In this document: positions 55,201 through 64,000 of the stretch, piece by piece
How the letters are laid out: every line of letters starts with the position of its first letter
Numbering within the stretch: position 1 is the first letter of the stretch
NCBI GenBank assembly: GCA_949126835.1
Contig: OX421497.1
Coordinates: forward strand, 21,101,409 to 21,165,408
Reading direction: 5' to 3'
Source of the DNA: Anisus vortex
Taxonomy: Eukaryota; Mollusca; Gastropoda; Planorbidae
Length of the DNA: 64,000 nucleotides
Translations under genes and position numbers: made by a program
The notes under the pieces: model-generated
Seen by the model: the letters and a program-made list of their open reading frames with translations, nothing else
The model's database searches: none
What the model was told of the DNA's origin: nothing

Positions 55201-58200
55201 TATGTTGCCATCAGTTGATGAAGTTTATTGATCGTTTATATTGAGTCTACAATTTAAATAAAATTGTTTATTCAACAACTGGAGTTGTTTGATCTATCAT
55301 TGTTGAGAAAGGTGTTGAAGATAATTATCACGAATAACTACATTGCTGCATAGACCTGTCAGTCAAGGAACCCCTAGCTTGGGCTACAGATTAGCAGAAT
55401 CTAGAGACTTCTAATAAAGATACAACTATATTCATTGAATCCGATTTAACGAGTCGTAATAATAGTCAATCATATAGAGGTCCATAACAGTTTGCGGGCT
55501 GCGTCCGATATAGTTGTATAGTGAAGCATATATTCAAGTTGTGTTGTGTTGTGTGTTGGAGCAGTGACCTACTGAGCAAGCCTAAGAACGCTGAAATTAT
55601 TCTTCCGATTGGAAAAACGTAAGTTGGAAATTTACCACTTTATAAATCTCTTAACTAAAGAATGGAATTTATTGAAAATCCAGAAGAAGAAGTTTTGAAA
55701 ACTTTATCAATAAAGAAGTTAAAAGAGATCGCTGAGATCTTGAAGATAGAAGTTACTGAAACTACACCATCCAGAACTGTGTTGACACAGCAGATAAAAG
55801 ATGTGTTGATTGCGAGTGGAAAGTTGAAAGTAGAATCAAGCGCGGAGGGATATCAAGTTGAAGGTCAGATGTCTGAACAGTTCCGATTTCAACTAGAAAT
55901 GAAACGGATGGAAATGGAGATGGAACAAAGACGTCTAGAAAGTCAGGAAAGAGATAAGAAAAGTCAAAGAGAAATAGAAAGTCAGGAAAGAGATAAGAAA
56001 AGTCAAAGAGAAATAGAAAGTCAGGAAAGAATAGAACTGGCGAAGATAGGAGCTACTAAAAAAGAATCTCATAGTGATGTAGAGATGGCCAGATGGAAAA
56101 AGCTAGTCCCTACCTACATTGATAAAGAAAGTGAAATAGCTAATTTCTTCCAGACCTTTGAAATTTCTTGCAGAGATTTTAAGTTCCCAGAAGATAAATG
56201 GGGAATATTAGTCAGAACAGCTTTTACTCAGGGAAGGGCACGAGATTGTGTTCTATTGTTAAAAGAGGAGCATTTAAATGATTATGAAATCATTAAAGAC
56301 ACTGTACTTAAAGCCTATAACCAAATACCGGAAATTTATCGGAAAAGGTTCCGTCAGTACACAATGTCCCCTTACCAAACACACTTAGACTTCCTTAGAG
56401 CAGAAGAAAAGCTAATGGATCAGTGGATAAAATCCAGAAATATCTCCACATTAAAAGAAATGAAAGATATCATTCTGTTAGAGGATTTTATTAACAAAGT
56501 GAGGCCGGATATAAGAATGTATTTATCCGAGCGTGATATCACTGACCCACATAAGGCTGCTGATTTAGCGGAACAGTATACATTGTGTCATAGGACAGCT
56601 GGTGAGAAGAATTTTAATAGGGCACAACGGCAAGCAGAAAACACACCACAAAAACATCGTGAAAAAGAGCATTTTGTGAAACAAAATGATGTTAATAAAA
56701 GACCTGTCAACAAAAACGTCCAATGTACTTTTTGTAAAAGAGTAGGACATAGCATCGAAGACTGTTGGAGTATAAGAAGCGACAAAAGACCTAACAAAGT
56801 GGTACTGTGTGCCAGCCATGCACAAATACAGAATGTACAAGGAAGCGAAAATACAAACGAACTGAATTCGAAGAAAGATTCTTCTAAACCAGAAACACTG
56901 AGGGTGGATTTGCCTGAGAGCAAAAGTCAGAAGGTAGAGAAATCTACAACTGAAGATAATGAGGATAAATATCCTGATTATAAATACAGAATGGCTACTA
57001 TTGGATTGGTTGTCCAAGTCCACAGAGACGAAAAAGTAGACCAAAGTATTTTTGACTCGAACAAGAGTCTGAAGTCATCGAAAGATGAAACAACACCCGA
57101 AAGTCATGGTCAAGGGAAGAATAAAATTGACACAGAGACCCTGTGCAGTTTTCAACCGTTCATTAGTGAAGGTTGTGTGGCCTTACAAAAGGAAGGACCA
57201 CTGAAGTCCGTAAGAATATTACGAGACACAGGAGCATCATTAACACTGCTGCTTAAAGATGTATTACCATTAAATGTTAATACATTGACAGGACAGACTG
57301 TCCTATTGAGAGGTTTTGAATGGAAAGAAGAAATACCTCTACATAGGATATACCTCGCATCTGACTTGGTAACAGGATATGTGACAGTTGGAGTAATATC
57401 TAAACTTCCTGTTGAAGGCATATCCGTTATCCTAGCAAATGATTTGGCGGAAGGGAGGGTGAGACCTGAACTGATTGTGAAGGAAAATCCAGACCCTAGT
57501 CCTATGGTGGAGACAGGAAAAGAAAAAGAACTTTATCCTGTAGGTGATGTCATAAATGGTATGACACCACAGAAAAAGAAAGTAGAAATTCTCTCACAAG
57601 AAAAGGAAAAGAAAGAAGAAATTCTCCCACGAGAGAAGAAAGAGGAAGAAGAAGTGGAACTTGATACTACTATTTTCTCCAAGATTGAAGATTGTCCGAA
57701 AGGAAATGAACAATCAAAGAAGTCATCACAAAATGAATTGATTGCTGAACAGAAAGTAGAACCAGAGTTGCTACAGTTGCATGAGAAAGCTGTCGACGAG
57801 AAAGAAAATCCTACTACTGATGTCTATGACCAGATAGATCACAGCATAAACAAACAACAATGCAAACCTGCAGTTGCCGGTACAGATGAAGATTGGAGGA
57901 GCATCACCGAAGAAACGAGTGCTGAGAACTGGACCGAAACTACCAAAAGCTATGGGTTACCACAATCCATACCGACGGATCGAAGGACCAACTTCACCTC
58001 GGAACTCTTCAATCCAGTCCTAAAGAACTTATGCCTGGAGCAGGAGAGGTCAACTGAATCCCATCCGGAAAGTCGAGGAGCCTATGGACCAATCTTTGGA
58101 CCCACTGTCCGAGGACCACTCAAACTACTTCCAGAGGAATGGCCGACCGAATTGGACCTCCTTGGGCTGAGCAAGTACCTAGATAAGTACATAAATTTTT

Positions 58201-61200
58201 TGTCTGACATAACTGTTTTTGTTAGGAAAAAATTGTACACTGCTCACATGCAGATGCCATTGTTGTGTGATGAAAGAAAGGCAAAAATATTATATCATTT
58301 GAAAATGATAAAGCCTTACCTTCTGAAAACAATTGGAATAAGCTTGATGTTGTTAACATTGTTACTCTTATTTGTAAAATTTATGCCTGGAGTACAGGAT
58401 GAATTGAATGTCAAATTCACTGATAGTTAGTTACCAAACTTACTATTTTAAAACTAAATCCCTTACTTGTGATGAAAAAGGAATGAGTAAAAGTATTGTT
58501 AGAGTAAATATCATTATAGTGTGATATTTCTAAACAAACTTGTTAGGTTGAGCATTTAAACTAATTGCTATAAGAGAAAAAGATCAGTTTTATCCGCAGA
58601 ATTGGTTTCTAAATCAGAGGACATTATAAATGTGGACTGATTATAAGATATGTTTGAGAATCTCTGGAAATGATAATTGAAACATTTGGCAGAGAGGATA
58701 ATTTGATTGAAAAAGATGTAAATGGTTTTAAGAAAAGAGAATTTTCTATCACTAAAGTATTGAGAAATGTTTTATGATTGTACTATGGATTTATTTTATC
58801 ATGTACTGTTGTTGAAATATTGCACTGAGTCAGGATGCAAATTTCTTCTATGTGAATTTATTCATTTGTTATATTATCATTGAATGTATGATAATGTAGG
58901 GTAAAAATAGTTGCAGCAAGACAGAACTATGACTAACAAGAATTCCAAGAAATGTATTATATATGATTTTTCACTTTTAGGATACTGTTACATGAAAAGC
59001 AGACCAGAAGTGAAACTAATGTAAAATAAAACTTATCCTTGTTTTGTATAAATTTAGGATATGTGCCACTGACTTGACACTGTAAACCAGAATGGTTGAG
59101 AATTTCATGGTTGAGAATTTATAATGGTGACATACCAATGTTCAACAAGTGTATGATTAATTAAGGATTTCATGTCAAGATTGTAAAACTAATCTATCTT
59201 TTTTTTTGTATTAGTTAAAATAGATTGAATGAATTGTATTGACAAGCAAAAGACTGGGTAGACCTGAACACTGTGAAAGTAACAGGAGAACCTAGAATCT
59301 ATGAATAATGAATAAAACCTTTTGTGGAAAATGGAAAAGAGCAATGTACACCACTGAAAAGATTGGAAATGGAATGTTTTACCACACCAGTCAAACTCGC
59401 AGTTTGTTTTGTACATAAATTGTTACATTGATTTCGCTCTGAAAAAAATTAATAGTAGCCTATGCTTAACTCTTTTCTACTTCAATAATATTGTATTTGA
59501 AATGTCTTTGATGTAATCTAAAGAAAATAAGTACTTACTGTGTAGTACTAAGATTGTATGAAGATAATATAATCTGCTTTGATTGATAGTTAATTAAGTA
59601 AATTAACCAAATTTGTTTCAAGTAAATCCATGTCTGCATGAAAGATAGAATGTTTCAATGTGAACTCTTTTAAAAAGAAAATAATGACGTCAAAAGGTCA
59701 TGGTAAAATGAGAAATTGAAATATTTTTAATGAAATTGTCTATAAACTATTTTAATTCGTGAACAGACTATGTTTAATGTTCTCAAAATAACATAAATGA
59801 ATGTCATATTGAGATAATGGTTGTTAAATAATGCTCATTTAGTTACGATAACTATTTAATCGCGTAGCAATATTTTTTTACCTAGGCTGTGATGAGGTAA
59901 AAATTTGCATAGCGATGTCAATATTGTTAGAATCAATTGAGAATGAGAGGGTGAAAAAAGGAATAGAGAGAGAGAGTGCGGAATTGACCTACATTTTGGG
60001 TTTTGACACAGACAGTATTGTTTAAAGTTTAATGTGTTAGCCAGCCTACAAACATGAAAAAAAAAATACTGTCGAAGCAATAATATTTTTTGTTGTAACG
60101 TGTAATTAGGTCAGGTCTAGTATGTGTTCTATCAGAGCGTTTGGTTTTTTTTTCTCCTTATGAAAAAATAAGTCGTGTCTGAATAGACATTAAGTGATTT
60201 TTCTTTTGTTGTTTGATTACAAATGTAAAAGATATTAGTTTATAATTAAATGGACGAGAGAGGTTTTTATTAACGTGGAATGTTCATGTAATAGAAGTTA
60301 TTAACTTGTATTATATTATATCTATTAAGAATGATTATGTATTTTTCTTGTATACACGATTTAGATAAACAATTTAATTGTCCATTGTTTTGAATTAAAA
60401 ATTGAATGATTGAATGACTGTAGTTAAGCCATTTGATAAGATGAACTTATATTGCATATATTATATGTTATTGTTATCAGTTCGATTGAATTATTGGGAT
60501 AGCCAATTGAACTGTATTGTTTTCCCCGGAATATTTTCTTTTATAATTATTCCTTAAAATTAACATTGTATTAACAATTAACAATGTAAAAGAAATAATT
60601 ATAAAACTTTAGAAGGAGGGGGATGTTACGAATATCGGTCATAAATGAATGACGTAGTAAGGCATTGACCTCTTAACGAGTGCGTATCAGAGTCCAAAGC
60701 GACCAAGGTTTGACCTTTATGCCCTGAGGGCAGTTTAAATAAAATAATTCGTCCAACCCCGTGGAAATTGGAGAATAAAACTGAATCGCAGTATTATATA
60801 GAGAAAGAGGTTAAAATGCGTATTAAGACCCTGTAGAATCTTCGATGATAGTTTTCTTTGGAAAGTCCCGACCTCCTTAAAGTTAGTTCAGTTCGGAAGT
60901 TTGTCGAGTGAAGTCGCTATATTCATTTGTATATTGTATGCCATTGTATTGAAATTTATGTTGCCATCAGTTGATGAAGTTTATTGATCGTTTATATTGA
61001 GTCTACAATTTAAATAAAATTGTTTATTCAACAACTGGAGTTGTTTGATCTATCATTGTTGAGAAAGGTGTTGAAGATAATTATCACGAATAACTACATT
61101 GCTGCATAGACCTGTCAGTCAAGGAACCCCTAGCTTGGGCTACAGATTAGCAGAATCTAGAGACTTCTAATAAAGATACAACTATATTCATTGAATCCGA

Positions 61201-64000
61201 TTTAACGAGTCGTAATAATAGTCAATCATATAGAGGTCCATAACAATGGTTTTAGTATAAGAAACTGATTTAATGCTAACATTTAAAATTTATTTTTACT
61301 TTGTGTTATTTAAATCTGTCGTAATTTATTCTTTTCATTCAAGCAGATAAAATACCCCTGTTAGTGATTTGTAATCTCTTAGCGCTCAAACTTTCAAACC
61401 TTCTGAGCTATGAAACTCTATTAGCCAGAGAGAGAAAGAGATACAGGGAGGGAGATAAAACAAAATACTAAAGGGATGATGAGTGGTTCATAGAGAGGGA
61501 GCTTGTGTATGTTGAATAACTTTGTAAAAGTTGATGTATAAAATACTGTACCTGTTGCTCAGTCGATTGTACTTGGTTGTGATCACCTTAATTGGTTTCC
61601 CTGTGTTTGGCCACTGAGACACTGGAGATACACAATAAATTACAAGCTGAAGACATAATTATAACAGTGGTTCTAACATCTGATATTTCATTGGGGAAAA
61701 TGTAATAGTTTCAGACCAACAACTTTTCCTACCCAGAGTGCAGTGAAGCAACCATTTAGAAACCAAAAAGTAAATCCTAAGCTCCTCCATTTTCATTGAG
61801 AATTGCGTGGCAGTATGTTTTGCGCCATTAAGGCCCACTGCCACCAGCCTGCTGTTTTGTCTGGATGTGCTTCCATAGCCTTTGATCAGCCAAGACCATC
61901 TGCAAGGCAGCAGTTGATTTATTTTCGGAGTTTTCTCTCCTAGATGACTGCTATCCCTAGCTAACGACCTCATCTGTCCGGGTTTAGAGTTAGAGCACTC
62001 TATGTTCACTTTTGTGAGGTCATTTCCTTGGGTTTTTGAGGCATTTTTTAAAGAGTATCCTTACCATGGGATACGCACCTCACCCTCTACGACAGCAAGC
62101 CAGTTGGTCCGCGGCCGCTTATTCAGTATTCACGGCTAACCATTATATCTAAAGGTCATTCCCCTATCCGCCACCTGGGGACGCGCTTGGTAGGAGATGA
62201 AAGCTCCCCCAAGAATCCTAAGTAATATTGTAGCATTATTTCTTTGTAACATTTGTATCACTAACAGCCCTTGCCTATATATTAAAGAAAAACAGTTAAG
62301 CAATGATTAAATCCCATCTCTTTGTACAATGGAGTTCTAGTTTCTGTGAGATTCTTCAGTTTCAAATGGCAGCAGTAGTTGCTGCATTCAACATTTAAAC
62401 TTCTTTGCTAAATCCTGAACAGAGATGATCAAGTCTGATCAAGTGTGTTGGTGATTTTTTAAACATTAACTGCCATATTAAATGCTTAAAACTAGCACTG
62501 CCAACTTCCCCAATAACTGAATCCTTGACAAGACTTACTTGGCGGTGGAGCAATGGCCTGATTGTTCCAGACTACAATTATCTTTGATAAGCTTGGCACC
62601 TTGCCAACCTGTCTGACAACTTGAAACAAGGAATCCACCCTGTCATAGGTCAGAATCACAGCAGTGAAGCCAAGTGACTTGGGTGATCTCAGTGGTAGAA
62701 ATAGAGGATTCTTCACAGCTTTCTAAAGTAAGAAAACACAAACATAAACTTTTAATGAACTATTGCATAAAATGATAATCTTTTTTTCCTTTTGTCCACC
62801 AGGCTATAGAGTTATTTCCTATCTTGCAGTCAATACCAGACAAACAAATTGCTCTTTTATTTTTAGCTGTGTTGTATTGTTGTAGAGTGTTGGTGGAGGG
62901 GTAATAATGCATGTCTAAAATTGTTTAGTTTGGGGCATTCAAGCAGGAAGTGATCTACTGTTTCATGTGTCTGAAGTTGAATGTGTTAGATTTATTAAGT
63001 ACCAGTTGAGAGCTACATGTCCTGCTCCCATCTGAAATATGGTGTGTTGTTCTTTGTGGAGAAGAAACTTAATGTTTGTTGGGCATGTTCATTTTCTTAG
63101 ATATTCTTCAACCAGTTTTTCTTGAGCCTACTGACTTTTTACTCTTAAGCTGCTCTAATAATATTTTAATATTTTTTACTGTGTAGTAGCTGAGGTCTTT
63201 TGGGTTGTTTCATGCTAGGATTGTTAATATAATTTTGTTTCATTTGTGGAAATCCAATTTTCAACCAATTATGAGTTTTTTGTCCTCTATACCAAAATTG
63301 CAGGATGAAAGAAACATATTTCCATATGTATATATCTCCTTTTTAAAATAATAAATCAAATAATTTGCAGGGCTATTAACATTTTTAAAAAATATCTTTC
63401 CTTTCATAACCAATAAAATTATGGGAAACGTGAAGTCAAAGATTATCTTGTAACAAAACTGAAAATCACTTTAGATTATCACCTTCAAAAACAATTTTTA
63501 AATTTTACATTCATTGTTTTAACTTTGTTAATTTATGCATGCTCCCTTTCTGGTAGACTTGTCAGCTATTTTTGATGCCTAGTTTGCCAATTTGCCCAGG
63601 TATCCATTGTAAAGTTATGTTGATGTATATATTCGATGGTACCTTGTAATTTCTAAGAAGATGAGTTCTTTTAAGCTTGGTGATGTGTTGCTAGCTATTG
63701 TTTGGAGTGCTGATTGGCAGTCTTTGAAGATAACTATATCTAAAGCTGTGTGTTGGTTTTTGTACTTATGTCCTACTGTCTCTAAAGCCCTATTTATGGA
63801 TAATCTGTCATAACAAACAAAAAACTGATTTTCAAGCTATTCACAAACCTTGTTCAATAACTCATTCCATTGATCATAGGACCTGGCATCAAAGGGGAAA
63901 ACCCTGTCATTGATAATCTGTAAGGTGGACAGAGTAATATCTTCCAGTGACTTGAAGTACCTCTGCCAGTAGTAGTACACCTGACGTCTCATATCCTGAA
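52277..64000 (-). CDS. EXT2: EXT2 (exostosin-2) orthologue, C-terminal part, partial at right edge
   Basis: Exons in transcript order: 64000-63849 (open at the edge), 62722-62539, 61621-61552, 54615-54519, 54035-53892, 53410-53282, 52495-52277 (TGA). Splice sites are GT-AG, phases agree, and they encode 330 residues. EXT2 is the Golgi type II membrane glycosyltransferase that, with EXT1, polymerises heparan sulfate. The visible part covers the end of the linker ([14 protein letters not shown]) and the GT64 domain: [25 protein letters not shown], the DXD-type motif [32 protein letters not shown], and the C-terminal KFKCPEC and MVERSECIN. These match EXT2 better than EXT1 or EXTL members. The intron between 54615 and 61552 has swollen to about 6.9 kb through insertion of an LTR retrotransposon in the opposite orientation. 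Confidence 0.93.
54085..54265 (+). mobile_element. Possible diverged tRNA-like SINE in an EXT2 intron
   Basis: gatgtggtctagtggaagac resembles box A and ctcaggtttaaatgtcag box B. The tail contains aataaactctgcttctg. Weak. Confidence 0.4.
54868..55489 (+). repeat. 5' LTR (622 bp)
   Basis: Begins TG and ends CA, as LTRs do. A TATA-like stretch (tattatatagag) lies near 55035 and an AATAAA at 55257-55262, candidates for the promoter and poly(A) signals. The copy at 60624-61245 looks identical. Confidence 0.92.
55662..58430 (+). CDS. Gag-protease-integrase-remnant polyprotein of the LTR element (922 aa)
   Basis: The uninterrupted frame starts 172 bases after the 5' LTR. Order of parts: a charged N-terminal region with a 13-residue motif ([13 protein letters not shown]) repeated in a predicted coiled coil (about 75-125); a gag core related to the SCAN-like domain of gypsy/Gmr1-type elements (about 140-310, with IYRKRFRQY and [15 protein letters not shown]); a CCHC zinc knuckle C355-X2-C358-X4-H363-X4-C368; an acidic linker; a retroviral-type aspartyl protease with D522-T-G-A-S and ILANDLAEG; a Lys/Glu-rich stretch; an integrase core fragment with TDRRTNFTS (D773) and HPES (801-804); a tail resembling the integrase C-terminal region (TVRGPLKLL); and a hydrophobic segment at about 890-908. 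I see no RT or RNase H motifs. The integrase catalytic Glu position is lost where the fragment jumps to TVRGPLKLL. Confidence 0.88.
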   Translation: MEFIENPEEEVLKTLSIKKLKEIAEILKIEVTETTPSRTVLTQQIKDVLIASGKLKVESSAEGYQVEGQMSEQFRFQLEMKRMEMEMEQRRLESQERDKKSQREIESQERDKKSQREIESQERIELAKIGATKKESHSDVEMARWKKLVPTYIDKESEIANFFQTFEISCRDFKFPEDKWGILVRTAFTQGRARDCVLLLKEEHLNDYEIIKDTVLKAYNQIPEIYRKRFRQYTMSPYQTHLDFLRAEEKLMDQWIKSRNISTLKEMKDIILLEDFINKVRPDIRMYLSERDITDPHKAADLAEQYTLCHRTAGEKNFNRAQRQAENTPQKHREKEHFVKQNDVNKRPVNKNVQCTFCKRVGHSIEDCWSIRSDKRPNKVVLCASHAQIQNVQGSENTNELNSKKDSSKPETLRVDLPESKSQKVEKSTTEDNEDKYPDYKYRMATIGLVVQVHRDEKVDQSIFDSNKSLKSSKDETTPESHGQGKNKIDTETLCSFQPFISEGCVALQKEGPLKSVRILRDTGASLTLLLKDVLPLNVNTLTGQTVLLRGFEWKEEIPLHRIYLASDLVTGYVTVGVISKLPVEGISVILANDLAEGRVRPELIVKENPDPSPMVETGKEKELYPVGDVINGMTPQKKKVEILSQEKEKKEEILPREKKEEEEVELDTTIFSKIEDCPKGNEQSKKSSQNELIAEQKVEPELLQLHEKAVDEKENPTTDVYDQIDHSINKQQCKPAVAGTDEDWRSITEETSAENWTETTKSYGLPQSIPTDRRTNFTSELFNPVLKNLCLEQERSTESHPESRGAYGPIFGPTVRGPLKLLPEEWPTELDLLGLSKYLDKYINFLSDITVFVRKKLYTAHMQMPLLCDERKAKILYHLKMIKPYLLKTIGISLMLLTLLLLFVKFMPGVQDELNVKFTDS
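58431..60611 (+). other. Non-coding 3' internal region of the LTR element
   Basis: About 2.2 kb of AT-rich sequence between the ORF stop and the polypurine tract. It has no ORF of note on the + strand and no RT, RNase H or integrase motif that I can read. In a full-length gypsy element, pol would occupy this interval or precede it. Confidence 0.6.
60624..61245 (+). repeat. 3' LTR (622 bp)
   Basis: Same length and apparently the same sequence as the 5' LTR. It is preceded by a polypurine tract and followed by atgg, which also precedes the 5' LTR. Confidence 0.92.
61640..62230. other. Unclassified repeat-like block in an EXT2 intron
   Basis: GC-richer than its surroundings, with a 116-codon - strand frame (62009-61659) that resembles no protein I know, and a segment around 62070-62200 that reads like dispersed repeat DNA. 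No termini could be defined. Confidence 0.3.
62880..63830 (-). mobile_element. LINE fragment with RNase H domain (I-clade-like), decayed
   Basis: On the - strand, pieces read [19 protein letters not shown], then a [19 protein letters not shown] stretch matching the RNase H pattern LQWIPGHxGxxGNExADKxAKxG, and further on [19 protein letters not shown], the typical His/Cys tail. Stops and shifts are present. It is in the same orientation as EXT2. Confidence 0.65.

Larger units (their letters stand above)
54868..61245 (+). mobile_element. LTR retrotransposon, Ty3/gypsy-like, lacking visible reverse transcriptase
   Basis: Two direct 622-bp LTRs (54868-55489 and 60624-61245) begin TGTTACG and end ATAACA; I saw no difference between them on reading. 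The 4 bases atgg flank both sides, a plausible target duplication. A polypurine tract (gaaggaggggga, 60612-60623) precedes the 3' LTR. The internal region is 5.1 kb and has one long ORF (55662-58430). The sequence just after the 5' LTR (gtttgcgggctgcgtcc) is where the primer site should be, but I cannot assign a tRNA. It lies in an EXT2 intron, antisense to that gene. Near-identical LTRs imply recent insertion. With no RT seen, it was probably mobilised in trans. Confidence 0.92.

Noticed and set aside
56565..57421. - strand ORFs of 159, 111 and 89 codons inside the LTR element
   Set aside because: They lie antisense to the well-supported gag-protease frame and show no domain features.
54868..61245. 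Endogenous retrovirus with envelope
   Set aside because: No envelope ORF follows the gag-protease frame; only a short hydrophobic tail is present.
52277..64000. EXT1 or EXTL1/3 instead of EXT2
   Set aside because: The C-terminal [16 protein letters not shown] and DPVLYKD blocks and the linker before the GT64 domain fit EXT2 specifically.

Overview
The window is AT-rich metazoan DNA with intron-containing genes, GT-AG splicing and dense transposon debris. The repeat mix (tRNA-derived SINEs, CR1/L2-like and RNase-H-bearing LINEs, hAT and TTAA-type MITEs, a P-element-like transposase remnant, a Ty3/gypsy-like LTR element) and the protein similarity suggest a lophotrochozoan, most likely a gastropod mollusc. 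The species assignment is inference.

Two host genes are supported. On the + strand, 8857-47607 carries a complete ARFGEF3 (BIG3, brefeldin A-inhibited GEF-like protein 3) orthologue. I reconstructed 37 coding exons whose phases all agree, giving 2172 codons plus a stop, close to the roughly 2180 residues I recall for the vertebrate protein. Its Sec7-like region lacks the catalytic glutamate-finger motif. On the - strand, 64000-52277 carries the C-terminal 330 residues (seven exons) of EXT2, the exostosin-2 subunit of the heparan sulfate co-polymerase; its N-terminal half lies beyond the right edge. The genes are tail to tail, with 4.7 kb between stop codons.

Layout: 1-8800 is intergenic, with LINE fragments, a 25-bp satellite (55 copies), a 39-bp minisatellite, a broken P-element/THAP9-like transposase and a SINE. 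8857-47607 is ARFGEF3, whose introns hold nine SINE copies or fragments, several hAT/TTAA MITEs and four sizeable tandem arrays. 47608-52276 is the ARFGEF3 3' UTR region and SINE-bearing spacer. 52277-64000 is EXT2, with a 6.4-kb LTR retrotransposon (54868-61245) inside one intron and a decayed LINE RNase H fragment inside another.

The most unusual signals are these. (1) Three minisatellites in ARFGEF3 sit on or against splice sites: a 40-bp unit that copies the exon 26 splice donor 18 times, a 37-bp array whose last unit is the exon 17 acceptor, and a 35-bp, 82-copy array ending 19 bp before exon 25. (2) An LTR element with visually identical 622-bp LTRs and one intact 922-residue ORF carries gag, zinc knuckle and protease joined to an integrase fragment, with no reverse transcriptase visible. 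(3) A SINE is split by a hAT element with an exact 8-bp target duplication, and that element itself carries another MITE-like block. (4) Four TTAA-bounded elements in one gene share similar termini.
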